Of a stretch of 64,000 nt of DNA, positions 50,124 to 62,800 are shown one piece after another (positions within the stretch are counted from its first letter, which is position 1; each line of letters opens with the position of its first letter). The translations under genes and the position numbers were made by a program. This stretch comes from Liolophura sinensis. Lineage: Eukaryota > Mollusca > Polyplacophora > Chitonida > Chitonidae. The notes below the pieces were generated by a model. That model was not told the DNA's origin and did no database searches. It saw only the letters and a list, made by a program, of their open reading frames with translations. The DNA lies in NCBI RefSeq assembly GCF_032854445.1, contig NC_088301.1, positions 26,584,402 through 26,648,401 on the forward strand, written 5' to 3'.

Positions 50124-53063
50124 AACTTTAATTATTAAAAAAAAAATGCAGATAAAACAAAGTGAAAGAGTAAATCATGTGTGAACTGGACTACATAAAA
50201 TCAAACCTAAGAAAAATGCCGCAGTTAGTATACATATCCGCCCAGCATTAATTTAATTCAGTTGGTAAAAATATATAGATATGCACAACACAAGGAATAA
50301 GTAACAAATTCGTGTTATATACAATGTATTTTATTGATATTTCTCTAATAAATAAAGTTTGATGAGGAGCATTTTTGTAATCACCACTTCTCATCTAATA
50401 ACACGCAAAGCATATGTGCTGCTCTCTGAAGTCTAAACTTAACCGGTAAAGAAAAATGTCTGACGCATGAATTCTAAACAAACCCCAAAGAAAAAAAAAA
50501 GAAAGATAAAAAAAAAATTTGTGAAGACCAACAAGCGTACATGACCTAAAAGGTAATTAATATCATTACAGTAGTCGATACTAAACGTTGGATCTAGAAA
50601 AAGTGAAAAAAGGACTTATAGTGGGATTTGGAAACATGGACTGGGCGCGCTTTGAACCGGCTAGATTAAAAATACGATCGGTTGAGGGGTTCCTTTTGCC
50701 AACCACCTTGTTTGTTACTTTGAATTTTTTTTTCCATCCATTCCTTGAGACGTGAAGAGATAAAAAGACTGATATCGGAATCCTGCGATCTAATCGTGTC
50801 GAGTAACACCAAATGCGAGTTTCGGTTTTTTGTTTCCAGTGACGATCGATCTCGTACAGGCGTCTGACGTCACTAGAGAGAATTGTGGGAAACTCTCCTA
50901 GTTTGTTCATCAACCAAACAGATGCTATTTATACCTCTCCCGTCTGCCAGTGGCTACTTTACATAAAATCAAATCGATGTACTCTCTCGTTTCTCTTCCA
51001 CAGACAGACTGCCAAAAATCTGTCGTTTCAGACAACTTAATTTGACGCCGCACAGAAAAGTCACACTAAAATATTGCTTTTTCTGTGTTTGGTTTCTTAT
51101 GCTGACGCTTTTGATCCATACTTTGTTATTGAAAACAAATGAGGGAACTATTATTTAGTTGGACTAATGTCATAAACCCAAATGACCCAGTCAATCAAAT
51201 CATTCTCATCGTATGCACGCACCTGGGTCAGGTTATATAGATTATATGAACACAAACGGTCGTCGATTACAAATGAGACGTCATTACGACTAAACGGCTT
51301 CATTTTAAGGCACAATGAATTTCGCTTCACTCTTTTGATCCACTGGCAGTTGTAGATATACAGGTGACTGTTTACTAAGCATAAAAGCACTTAATGAATT
51401 GTGCTTGCTCACAATGTGACTGTCACAGACACTAAATAATGGTTAATGGGCGACCATTGGGTAGCTATAAGATTCTATGCAAGGTGGAATGGGTATATGC
51501 AAATTCCCCCTAGGACCCGGCCCCTGCATGTACACAGAAGCGTGTTCAACACACAGGTCAACTAAGTCGATACTTAGCTGTACTCTGAACCATCCAGTTT
51601 AATGAAAATCCCGTCACAACAAATGAATAGGATATTCAACTCAAATTGTCCGGTAGATTAATATCACCAGAAAACGAATGTTCCGAGAACCCGGATGTAC
51701 AGCTGCTGTTCTCGGGCGACAGCACTTGGCACATAGCGTCTAATCAAAACAGGGGACAGCTCCGAAAGACCGGAAAGTCATCGAGAGGAACCAGGAACAA
51801 GACACGAGCAGTCGTATGATCTCTGACATTTAGGAATATGCGCAACAGTTATAATACACCCGCCTCGCTTGCTGATGCGTTCTCCAGAAAGCCATGGGAA
51901 CAAGGTCCAGCCGATGGCTAGATGTAGAATTACTGACAGCCACCCTTCAGTTCGTCTGCTGCGCAGACGGCGATTTCTTTTCACATGATAAAATGAAAAG
52001 ATATTCACACTCAATGCGTGGAAGATATGTGTAAACACACTGTTCTAAAACACAGTGTAGTTGTATCGTTGTGTTAAACAGGACAGCCGTCTAGAACTTT
52101 CCAATATTCTTAAGAATATTGTTTTAGAACACAAATTTATACAGACGTTTTTGATGAAACATATTTGATTTGCATAATATTGACTATAATATATTTTCAG
52201 GAAATTAGCACAAAATTGCTCTTCGCAACGTTTTAAGCGTTCACAATCAAATTCTTCGCTTTAAACGATACGCTATCAAGCGTCGACGTACAGATAGACC
52301 TATAACACCGTCAAACAAAGATTGGACGTAAAACCGGAATTTGTAAGAGAGATGAACTCTTAATTCCATAATAGGAAAATGTAATAAAAACCCTCTGCTG
52401 TGACGATTATTTCTCTTCAGTTTATAGTTATTTACGTTAATAAACGGTACCCTGCTTATGAGTGGAAAATATCTTCTGTGCCTTGGGAATGTACAACCAT
52501 CTTAGCAGAGATACTGATATATGGTGGACGTCGCATGCAGAGGTATCAGTACGCGATTTGTGTAGGACTTAACCTACTGCAGTAACGCAACACGATCATA
52601 TCTCCGACACGCAGACCTCACAACCTTTTCCATATTATTTTACAGTTGTTGTTGAGGAAATAATCAATATTTCTCCACTGGCTTTAAAAGCTTACGGCGT
52701 GAGGCTTTATTCTGAACACACACATGACGCCGGCGAGCGATTTGATCGACGAGACCTGGTACCAAAGGTTTGGCGAGGTTGGCATGAGTTATCCGTCCTT
52801 GCCGGTTGTGACGTTGATGGTCTAGAACGTGGAGAATTAGCAGAGCAGCGATACCTTACAGCAATCCAACGTCTCTTTGTGAAACGTAGCCTCATTTCCA
52901 ACGAAAAGACGGACAGGGGACAAAACAATCTTTAACTGCTGTTCGGGTCATGTCCGTGTACTCGTGAATGGTCATTTGTTGCCTTGCGCAAGACGCTAGA
53001 GAATGAAGTAGAATGTCTCAGATGGGTTGTCAACCGAATGCAGACGTGAAGCGTTTCGATTAG
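50124..53063. other. Non-coding stretch, one palindromic feature
   Basis: The 110-codon minus frame at 50581-50913 resembles nothing I recognise. The palindrome is at 52041-52132. Confidence 0.4.
52041..52132. repeat. Nested inverted repeats around a 20-bp palindrome
   Basis: A perfect palindrome at 52102-52121 centred on 'ttcttaagaa'. Outside it, 'tgttctaaaac' (52041-52051) and 'gttttagaaca' (52122-52132) form an outer pair. Confidence 0.7.
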
Positions 53064-53434
53064 CACAACTAAAACGGCACCACTTACGACATCACTTTCG
53101 GCTTCACTAAAATTGCACCACTTACGGCACCACTAAAACGACACCACCTACGGCACAACTAAAACGGCACCACTTACGGCACCACTTAAACAGCACCACT
53201 GAAACGACACTACTTACGGCACCACTAAAACGGCACCTCTAAAAGGGCACCACTTACGGCACCGCTAAAACTGCACCACTTGCGGCACAACTAAAACGGC
53301 ACCACTTATGGCACCACTAAAACAGCACCGCAGAAACGACACCACTTACGGCACCACTGAAACGGCGCAACTTACGGCACCACTAAAACGGCACTACCTA
53401 TGGCACCACTAAAACGGCACCACTTAAGGCACCA
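53064..53434. repeat. 'ggcaccactaaaac' simple tandem array
   Basis: Alternating 'ggcaccactaaaac' and 'ggcaccacttac' words, with irregular order and a period near 25-27 bp. Confidence 0.88.
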
Positions 53435-54724
53435 GTTTACTTTAATGTACTCTACAGTTATACACTGCCTTTATGTCAACTATGTATGGCACAATCTGGC
53501 CGCAAGTGAAAATGCACAATGAAGCGACAAACCACTTTAATACTCTGATAAAGGTCTTCTTTTGTTTTCCGTTAATCGAGTACATCTAGACTTAAGCTTT
53601 ACGTAAAACACAAGTAGTGTGAAAGCTTCTTTTTGAATCAATGTTTCAGCCTTTTATGTTGCCATCTTCTGGTGATGGAAGAATGACATATACTGAAATA
53701 TTGAATCAAAATAGAGAGCTTTCGATGATTCAATAACCAATGTATATTCTCGTTGAAGAACTGAAAAAGAAATTGATGTCAAAGATTGCTAAAATATCAG
53801 GGTGTCATATTTGGGTAAGACCTACTGTGCTGAAATACACGGGATTATACGAAAAGTAAATAGTGGTTAAAAATAAATAAGTTTTATTATATTTTACAAA
53901 ACAAAACCGAAACAAAAATTCGAGAGTATTCACATATTCCAAGGAAATTCATTTCAAATTCTAAAGGTTATAAGGTTGTAAGAAACATACCATAGAATTA
54001 ATAAACATTGATTATTAATTACAGTAAAATCTTCTATAAGCTGGATTTAAACTCAAACTATTTTCCACGGTAAACTAAAATAGACAGTTTTCACACACTA
54101 AAAACAGACATGTCTTAATTTTTCATGACGTTTAACTACTCCTGAACCTTTTCCTGTTTCCATGTTTTGGCGTATGATGTCCACGATATCCAATTACGCT
54201 AAAGCTGCTAAATGCCATATTAACATGTGTTGTAGCTGATAATAGCATTATCACGCCCAAAATCACAATTATCAAGTGTAAAATCCACCTTCTCCAAACA
54301 CTATCTCTGCACTTCTATGATACAGCATCATTACTGGCATTGGCGATAGCTCCAATAGCATATATATCCTTCTAGCCCATTCTGTTAAACCCTGTTAAAC
54401 GGAATCTTAATCGCCATTGATAGCATATTAACAGGGGTAAGGTAACCACTGACGTCAGGTTGTCAAACAGGTAAGGTAAACAAAAGACTCTATCCTTTAG
54501 CGACAGGTGAACCAAGTGGGTGTTAGACACACCGTTTGCCACGTGATTGTTCATTACGGGGTAATGTATCAACACCTGTAGTGCCGTTAACATTGAGATC
54601 GAATGCGACATACGAATCTTGTATATCAGAAACAGCCAACTACAATACTAAAATCTCATAAGCTTCGTGATATCTGAACCTGTACTGAAAAAACAGTTTT
54701 AATGATGAAAAACAAAATACAGTT
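53435..54724. other. Non-coding stretch
   Basis: Holds the partner (53655-53725) of the short repeat at 32728-32795. Nothing else was recognised. Confidence 0.4.
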
Positions 54725-55090
54725 AAGACGTACAGCAGAGAGAAAAACCAAAGCAGCGACGACAGTGTGGCAAAACGGCCTCGTATCAATTTACCTCAGA
54801 TAGGGTTTTATTCTAACCATTCATGTAAATGCATAAATAGTAGGCAATTACAGCCCCCTAGCACTATGGCTTAAGTAGAATTAGGTTAAAAAAGTACAGT
54901 GATGTTAATTGCAATTTATTAGACGTCGCTGGTCCAGAATTACTAGAATATAGCCCAGCGAGTAAAACCATAGCAGCTACAACAATGTGATATTTGGTAA
55001 ATGATAACATGTAGCCGGTGAAATCCGGCCTCTTGTCAGATTACCTACCAGTTTTATTCTGCCCCGGTAAATACATAAATAGTAGCAACT
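54725..55090 (-). repeat. Family-2 dispersed repeat, long copy
   Basis: The reverse complement follows the second half of the copy at 45132-45660: 'gaccagcgacgtcta', 'ctaattctacttaagccata', 'gtgctaggggg', 'gaataaaaccctatctgagg', and the start of the terminal block. Confidence 0.8.
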
Positions 55091-55844
55091 TAGACATCCG
55101 TACACCATGTCTGCAAGTCATATCCATGTTCATGTTTGGTTTTCACTACAGTATACTGATGACACAAATTTGATGAAAAGGGGTACAAGTTTCAAAACTC
55201 ATATTTCATTTAATTCTTCATTTAATATCCCAGAGTATATAATGGATTACAACTTCTGATTTATTTGTTTGCAGCGTTTCGATACACTTTCTATCTTCGT
55301 TGCCAGGCAAGTGAAGATACATGCAGTGCTGTAAATGTAGAGAAAACAATGATATGACACGTAGATATATTATTTTATCAAATTTAATCCTTGCAATAAT
55401 AAAGAAATGAACACGGTGACTGTGACGTTAATTTTTTTTTTGTCTTCCTAGTAAATTTTCTATATCGTATTTCCACCTTACAGTTTACACTGCGGCAGAG
55501 TCTAGGTCGGAAGTGGTATTTTCCAGAAGAGAGCAGGGTACGAGTTAAGTAATTGTTTGCTGATCGTCTACATAAAGGTAAAGGATTGGGCGATGTATCA
55601 TTTACGCTGCTAGGCCTCTTATTGCACGGTTAATCGGCTTAGTTACGCAGGTAAAGCTCTGTTCAATTTAGCCTGCTCAAAGTTTATTAAATCTCTTTAG
55701 TTGCTGTCGGCACATCAATTACCGCACTAATTCGCCAATTGTCAGGCGGGACATTAAACAAGACACGAGTTTTATCAATCTGCCTTCAGATTTTGCTATC
55801 ACGTTTACGGACAGTTTTGTTCTTAATTTAGGTTTTGCCACAGG

Positions 55845-56082
55845 CATTTTAGTTAGAATACAACCTTAACCAAGATAAACTGACAAGAGGCTTATTTCAA
55901 TGGTTATGTGTAACCATCACCCTATCACTGCTGCTCTGGTTTTACTCTCTATGCTGTACATCTTTAATTATAAGAGACCGTATTTCACCGGTTACGTATG
56001 ACCATCTGCTAACTATCACACTGTTGCCGCGCCTCTGTCTTTACACGCCAGGCTGTACCTTTTGTTATCTAAAACATGTCGT
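55845..56082 (+). repeat. Family-2 dispersed repeat, two short blocks in tandem
   Basis: Two head-to-tail copies of the 'gacaagaggc..tttca..ggttacgt' block, each followed by a 'ctctggttttactctctatg'-like stretch. Confidence 0.75.
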
Positions 56083-56390
56083 TCTGATATCAAACGAATA
56101 ATGGATTCAAGAAAAAGCGCTTCAGCTGTTCATTTGTCGCAAAAAGATTTAACTTCATGGCTTTAAAAATGGGCCTGCCAGATGTTTGTGTAACCTATTG
56201 GAATATTTGAGTTTTACCTGTGTTACAAAAACTGTTTCTAAGGAACTACCTTTTCCAGAAGACAAGCAGACCATGAGCAACAGCTTAGTCCCTAACTCTG
56301 AATGAAATCGTCACCCTGGATCTGCGAACTGTTGCAACTGCGCCTCTTTACACGACCCCTTCCTAAGTCCTTACTTTATGTACTTCTCGC

Positions 56391-56610
56391 TTCTTTGGTT
56401 GTTTGTGTCAAAAGAAAGAGAAGTTCTTTGATTGTTTGTGTCGAAAGAAAGAGAAGTTCTGTGGTTGTTTGTGTTGAAGGAAGGAGAAGTTCTTTGGTTG
56501 TTTGTCTCGAAAGAAAGAGAAGTTCTTTGGTTGTTTGTGTCGAAAGAAAGACAAGTTCTTTGGTTGTTTGTGTCAAAAGAAAGAGAAGTTCTTTGGTTGT
56601 TTGTGTCGAA
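56391..56610. repeat. 33-bp minisatellite, about seven copies
   Basis: Unit 'ttctttggttgtttgtgtcg' plus 'aaagaaagagaag'. The period is a multiple of three, so an undecapeptide (KRSSLVVCVER) frame stays open on plus. There is no other coding support. Confidence 0.92.
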
Positions 56611-57587
56611 CGCCCTGTTGTGTAATATCAGTGCCTGTTAAGGCGCCTATATTTAGGAAATACAGACAACGCGTGGAACGAGTCCAGATACTCTCCTCAA
56701 AGTGTTCAAACGATTTAACCTAAATATTTCCCTGTGTGGGCTGTGTATATAATCTTACCACTAAACACACGTCGAAAGTTTGTCTGTAGCAGCAAGACCC
56801 GGATCACATACTGCGCTATTATTACTTTTTTTGTTGGGGGTGGGGACGGAGCAGGGAAACACTAAATACAGAACAAAGGTGTCTGGTATATCCCCCATCT
56901 TGTGGCAATTTGTTGGAAGACAACCTGTGTTGACTGAGCCTGGCGTGACAAGATTGTTAATAGGGGGCTATGGGCTTCCTGGGAGGATATCGACTGCAGA
57001 TCGTCTTGTTCATTATGACGTCAATGACAGAGACCCTCGCGAGATAACTACCCATCAACAAGTGCTTCTCTTTACACACACACGCGCCATGATATGTGAG
57101 GCTATATGCGTCTCTAAGGAGACTAGGATTACCTTACTTCTCTTTCTTTCTTTTGTCATCATTGCAATGCTTTTGTTTCGATACAACAGACCTTTCGTAC
57201 ACTCTGTTGCTTTCATTCTTAAGTCGTGGTTGTTGTTTTTGATCTAGTCGTCTAGCAACACCAGTCAGGCCTGTATCGATTCGATAGCGTCCATGGTTTA
57301 AAAACTGTCTTTAGAATGACACACATTCGATACACAGCCGGGACTTGTTTCAAGTAAGAAAATTATCGATGGACAAGCTACTTTGAACAAAAAAGTTCAC
57401 AAATACAATAGATGGCAAAAATAAAACTCGCACAGCAACAGAGAAGCCGAGAAATAAACTTTTGTACGCTTAAAAATATTGTTTCATTAGAATGTTAACA
57501 GTTCATTTGCTTTGGACTCCAAAAAGCCTGGATGAACATAACATAAACTGTGATATAATACAAACATTAAGACATAATACTCATGAT
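56611..57587. other. Non-coding stretch
   Basis: A 155-codon plus frame (56780-57247) begins at a TTG, has two hydrophobic stretches and no recognisable family. It is not supported as a gene. Confidence 0.35.
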
Positions 57588-57762
57588 GGCTCCCTCTCCG
57601 GCCGTACGTGGGAAGGTCTGCCAGCAGGCTGTGGATGGTCGTGGTTTTCCCCCGGGCTCTGCTCGGTTTCCTCCCACCATAATGTTGGCCGCCAACGTAT
57701 AAGTGAAATATTCTTGAGTACGGCGTAAAACACCAATGAAATAAATAAATACATAAATAAAC
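57588..57762 (+). repeat. V-like tRNA SINE, 5' truncated
   Basis: Starts within 'ccctctccggccgtacgtgg', keeps the core 'tttcccccgggctctgctcg' and the full 3' body and tail. Confidence 0.93.
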
Positions 57763-57984
57763 ATATAATAGAGTAAGATGGCTTTTATATATGAAATCTC
57801 TGAAATCGATGAAATGGAATGATATACTGCGCTACGCAAACCTTTGAACCTAGTTTACGCAATAGTTTGTGGGGCAACAATGCATAAATTATATCGTGAG
57901 ACATGCAGCATCCATTTCCCTTTCATATCGGCATCACCATCATAAAACGTAAAATCTGATTTACGCAATTGTTAAAATCACTCT

Positions 57985-58530
57985 CTAAATCAAGTGAAAT
58001 GTGTGCAAATTAACTTCCAGAAGATGGATAATGCGTGCTTTTTCATCATAAGTAGATACACTTGACAAATCATTGATCTTTTTCACCTCATCATGCAGGG
58101 TCTTATTCTTTTCAGCTAAGCCCATGAAATAAGAAATACGAGTCTGGACCGAGCCGATACAAGTGCACACAGATGGTGTTTGTTGACATAATGGGTGGAT
58201 CTACTCCGGCCTCAACACGTCCAAATGCAGTGAATCAGGAATACCACTTTGGGACTTGCGGACCAGTGGCTTTAGGCAAAGCTGTATAGTCTTTCTAAAA
58301 AAATCAATACTATCAACGTGTAAAGGAATATTCACAGCGGTGTGATGAGCACGTTCGGACTGTTTTTGTATTTTGATATACAGATATAAATGCATTCAGT
58401 ATATACCATTCCAGCTGCGGGCTTTACTGTTATTGGATTTGTCAGACTTGTACAGGTATAGCCGACTTTCGTCCAGGTTTCATCAGCCTGAACACCGTTA
58501 TGTAAATGGATGAAACCACGATTGTTGAAT
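57985..58530 (-). pseudogene. Possible decayed coding segment, unrecognised
   Basis: Two stretches on the minus strand look more protein-like than the background. 58530-58408 follows a TTTATGCAG acceptor-like site and reads 'FNNRGFIHLHNGVQADETWT', 'KVGYTCTSLTNPITVKPAAGM', then GTATAT. From about 58380 to 57985 one frame runs about 130 codons with a single TAG ('..SLHLDVLRPE*IHPL..', later 'EKNKTLHDEVKKINDLSS'). I recognise no family. It could be a broken gene, a retroelement remnant or chance. Confidence 0.22.
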
Positions 58531-59490
58531 ACTGCATAAATCAACAATTAGATGAATAAATAGACGAGTAAATAAATATTTCATTAACTGTAATTGTAAT
58601 ACATCTTAAATATTTTCATGTGACTGAGGGATTGATTAACTGTTGTTTAACACCTTACATATTCAAGATTTTTCATATACGTAAGTGTAATGTTTAAGTA
58701 CACGTATAAACCGACCACACATGTGCGATACAGAATACAGTATTTATTGAGCGTCTCCTCAACTCTATATTTAGCCTTGCTTTAAGAGAAAGGATCCATT
58801 AAGATAATGCATAAAAGAAATGTAATAGCCTCGGGCTGATTTCTGCTCCCGCCTGTTATATTCATCGAGAGGTTATGTCCTCAACTAGAAAGTCTGCCTA
58901 TACAAACAGATATGCTCCACATTCAGCTAATCTCAAAGAGATTCGGGCAAGACAAGAAACATAAACAGATATCTCTGGAAAAATAATCCCAAACCATGCT
59001 TCTTTGTACAAAGTGCACCCGTTATCCGGATAGTACTGTGTTTGTATGTAAAGCGGGCCTCGACGCCCTTGTCCTATATAAATAAGGGTATACCCTAGTG
59101 GATAGAGTCTGGTGAACAGGCAATGTTTGATGATGCAGACGGTACATGCTTATATGTTGGTGTAACCTGATGACATTGTTATGATTCTGTGAATTAAATC
59201 CACTTGTGCAAAGGTGTTTTTGTTTCAGATGGCAGCAAATCGTAATCCGGTTAGGGATGGGGAACGACAGTGTTAAAGCGATACGCAAACCAGCCCCAGG
59301 GAGAATCCCCGCAGTATCGTGGAGTAAACTGTGTGTATATGTGCCCTGTACTCCCAGTAATTAACAGGATCAATTAACTGACCAGCAATAAGCTCTCTTC
59401 CCTGAGGGAAGATATGTATACCGATCTTATTATAGTGAAAATAAACCACAGCCAGTCACCCAATAAACTAGAAACCTATTTAATATGAGC

Positions 59491-59578
59491 CACTAGAATG
59501 CTGGCCGCCGTAGTTTAAGTGAAACATTCTTGAGTGCGGCCTAAAAAACCAATCAAATCAATCAATCAATAAATAAGT
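59491..59578 (+). repeat. V-like SINE tail fragment
   Basis: Holds 'aatgctggccgccgtagttt' through the AATC/AAAT tail only. Confidence 0.85.
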
Positions 59579-59663
59579 ATTTACCATGAAACACACATCT
59601 TTCAACCATGTGCATCGGTGAGGTAGAGTAATCTTAAATTCACATGAGCCGCAGTTAGTATAA

Positions 59664-59736
59664 AACTCTGGCCGTCTTATAACTGAAATATTCTTAACTG
59701 TGGCGTAAAACACCAATCAAATAAATAAATAAATAT
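59664..59736 (+). repeat. V-like SINE tail fragment
   Basis: Holds 'ctggccgtcttataactgaa' and 'ggcgtaaaacaccaatcaaa' plus the (AAAT)n tail. Confidence 0.85.
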
Positions 59737-59850
59737 TACTGAGGTAAATTGATAAGAGACCAGATTTCACCGTTTAAGTGTAACGACCTGTCTACTGTCA
59801 CACTGCCGTCACTGCTCAGACTTTCCTTTCCATGCTGTAGTCTTTCGTAT
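59737..59850 (+). repeat. Family-2 dispersed repeat, short block
   Basis: 'gaggtaaattgataagagac', then 'atttcaccgtttaagtgtaa' and 'catgctgtagtctt'. It begins directly at the tail of the preceding SINE fragment. Confidence 0.75.
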
Positions 59851-62800
59851 TTGACTATCTGCATGAGGAGCATTCAATCTATAAAAATATATATAGCACT
59901 TGACGAAGAAATGTAACAAGGAATTATGGAATTTGGAACTCACCGTGCTAAGATAATTAAGTAAAATAATTCTGGGCCTATAATAAATTATGATTTTTTA
60001 TATGTCTTTTTGGGCTTGGTTCATCTGCAAAATCAACAAGTACTAAGTAGGACTAAGAAGTCTAATATTTAATATCTGTTGGAATGTATATCTACATAAA
60101 CGGGATGGGATTAGGAGAAGGAAAAAACAGACTGTTAATTCAGGCCATTCTTAAATTTATGAACTAATCACGGAAAAACACACGGTTTTATGAGATAGAT
60201 CGACCGGGTCATTTCAAACCGGGACACAGTAGAATGTATCTGAAGTGCACGTACAGGCTGTTCCTTATTGTCTACTTAATATGTACTACTTAATATGTCG
60301 TTTGTACTGGGACTCGCTTCTTATAATGGAATTGTCTTTTTACACGGCCAATAAGTGACATTACGCTAATGGGTTTGCCTGCCAAGCTCTGTCCGGCTTG
60401 ACACGGATGTACAGATCTCCAGGAAAGGCGCCTGAAGATGCCCGCTCGCCTTTGGCAACCAAGACTTTGGCCATTGTTCGCTCACGATCTGGAAGAATGT
60501 AACTCCTTGGATGAGACGTCTATTAGGTTAGCCAGTCATATGAACTCTAATCTTTTCATCATATTCATGTATGGACCAGCTCAAAGCACACCCCCCCCCC
60601 CCCTCTCCCCCTCTCCCCCCTCCCCCACCTCTCAAGCTCGATTGGGGTCCCTCCCCGTCTTTCTACTTCAACGCATTCATTGTTACACCATTTACACAAT
60701 TGTATTTGTCTCGTCGTCTGTGTCTTGATAGACCAGTTCCTGCATAGAGCATTCAGCAATCAGTCCAGCAGATCAAAAAAGCTTACCATGGGCTATGGTC
60801 ACCAATACTTCTCACATATATTTCACGACTTTCAAATCCTAACTTGACCATAGTAAGATTTGTCAGGTTTTTATACATTGCCTCAGGTGATTTCAGTGTA
60901 TGTTTGTGTTCCATCCAGGTTCACAGACAATGTTTCCTCACGCCGAGCTAGTATGCAACGACGGTTTACATCAATATGCATATTACCCTTAAGGCATTCT
61001 GCCACCTCTCTAGGTTAAATTGGTTTGTATTCTAAGCTATTTTTCCAGTCGGTGAAAGTATCACTGCATGCTTGTGTCATCAAATGCCAACTATCTCGTT
61101 GCTTTGAATTGATTCATTGGCTATACAGATGTAGCACTGTGACTCTTGGCTTGGCCGGAAGTTAAAACTGAGTCTCACCAAAACGTGTATTTTTGTTTAA
61201 TCGTATCCTGCTTGTACAACCAGTTTTATTTAATCTGTATTGTTTTGCATACGAATTTAATGCTAGGGTTGTGTTAGAATTAAGTGGTGGAATGATCAGT
61301 TCCGCAAGTATTCTTTGCGCTTGGCGAGTTGCATACAAATGTTGGATTTAACTCTGAATCTGAATTCGCTATGATAATTCTTTTCAGTGGTAACTCCCAA
61401 ATTCACTTATCTCCTTATCTCCCGTTTGAGTTGGTGAGGAAAGAAAATAAAAAAATTAAGTAACGAATTTTGGCAATCATTCAAATAGTTGTTAAGAAAG
61501 CAAGCTGAAAAAATATTTTAATAATTAAAAGCCTTTTTGTCTTGGAGAAAAAAGATCATGTGCCGAGATTCATTTGCGTGGAAAACTCAAAGTTGGAGAC
61601 AAAAAAATAAGACACCGTTCTAAAAAATAAAGTGGTTTACGCCTGGCATCTCTAACCATGATGTAAAGATCTGTGGTAAATTCCTAACAAGACTATCACG
61701 ATCTTTCCATACCCTGCAAGAAAAAGCTGCCTAATAATAACCGACTCAACCCTAAAAGATTTAACGACGAAGATTAAACCTATTCATAACTTAACAAGTC
61801 AACAACATGATGGAATTAACAAGCTTTTTTTCTGTCTTCAGAGCCTGATAATTGGTTAATTGTTTCATGTTTACGACTTACTGATAGCTAAGAGACTAAT
61901 AATAAAATGACGCGGAAGCGATCCCTGTATATATGTACAATTTCATTGCCGCATAACACCCATCGTTGAGCTTTATCAACCGAAGACATATTGATCAGAG
62001 ACACATGACGCATTACCAATTCTCCTAAACCGAATAAAACGCCAGTACAAGATTTGTGGGATTTTTTTCTGTTGTCTATTGATTAAGAGCTCACCATTAC
62101 CAATTTCAGTGATGATTACATCAGCAATGTTGAGCCTTAGATACAGAAAAAATCTCTGAGCCTTGATGACATTGCTTCCGGCTGTTGCCACAAGGTTTTC
62201 CCTTTAATTAACAGTGCACGCTACTTGTCTTCGGTGCCGCAAGATAACCCAATGTTACCAAAGTGATGTCTTATGTTTAACTAATATTACCAACTCCAGC
62301 TTATTTCTATTTTGGTTATTCTTAGCTTGGTTATATTATATTTACCGATATTAGAACAATGATTAAACGACACATGGTTAGAATCCCGCTGGGTTTTTTT
62401 TCAGTCCCAAAAAACCAAATGAAACTGACAATACGTGGAATATGTAAATAATGAAGGAAAAGCACTCAAATGACCATGTAATCAAAACAGGTAAATATAA
62501 TTTTAGGCTGAGAATTTGAACGATGAATTAATCGTTTTTTTTTTCAATACCCAAACACTGGGAGGCCAGTTATAGAAATGAAAAAGCATCTCTAACTTAA
62601 CAAGTTACGTTATGATACAGGATCAGATCACAAGAGAATAGTTTAAAGCTAGATGTAGAGTGTTCACCATTGGACGTCAATGAAAAGCTAGATAAAAAAG
62701 GGGAAAAAGGCACTATAAGAGATTAGTGCCTCAGCGGGCTTGTTAGCCATTGCTCCATCAACTCCTCGGCGCACTATCTTAGCAAGAAGTGGCCAAACAT

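Noticed and set aside
56302-56625. 107-codon plus frame with KRSSLVVCVER repeats
   Set aside because: A 33-bp minisatellite; parallel frames are open on both strands.
56780-57247. 155-codon plus frame with hydrophobic stretches
   Set aside because: Begins at a non-ATG codon, has no homology I can name and no splice or promoter context.
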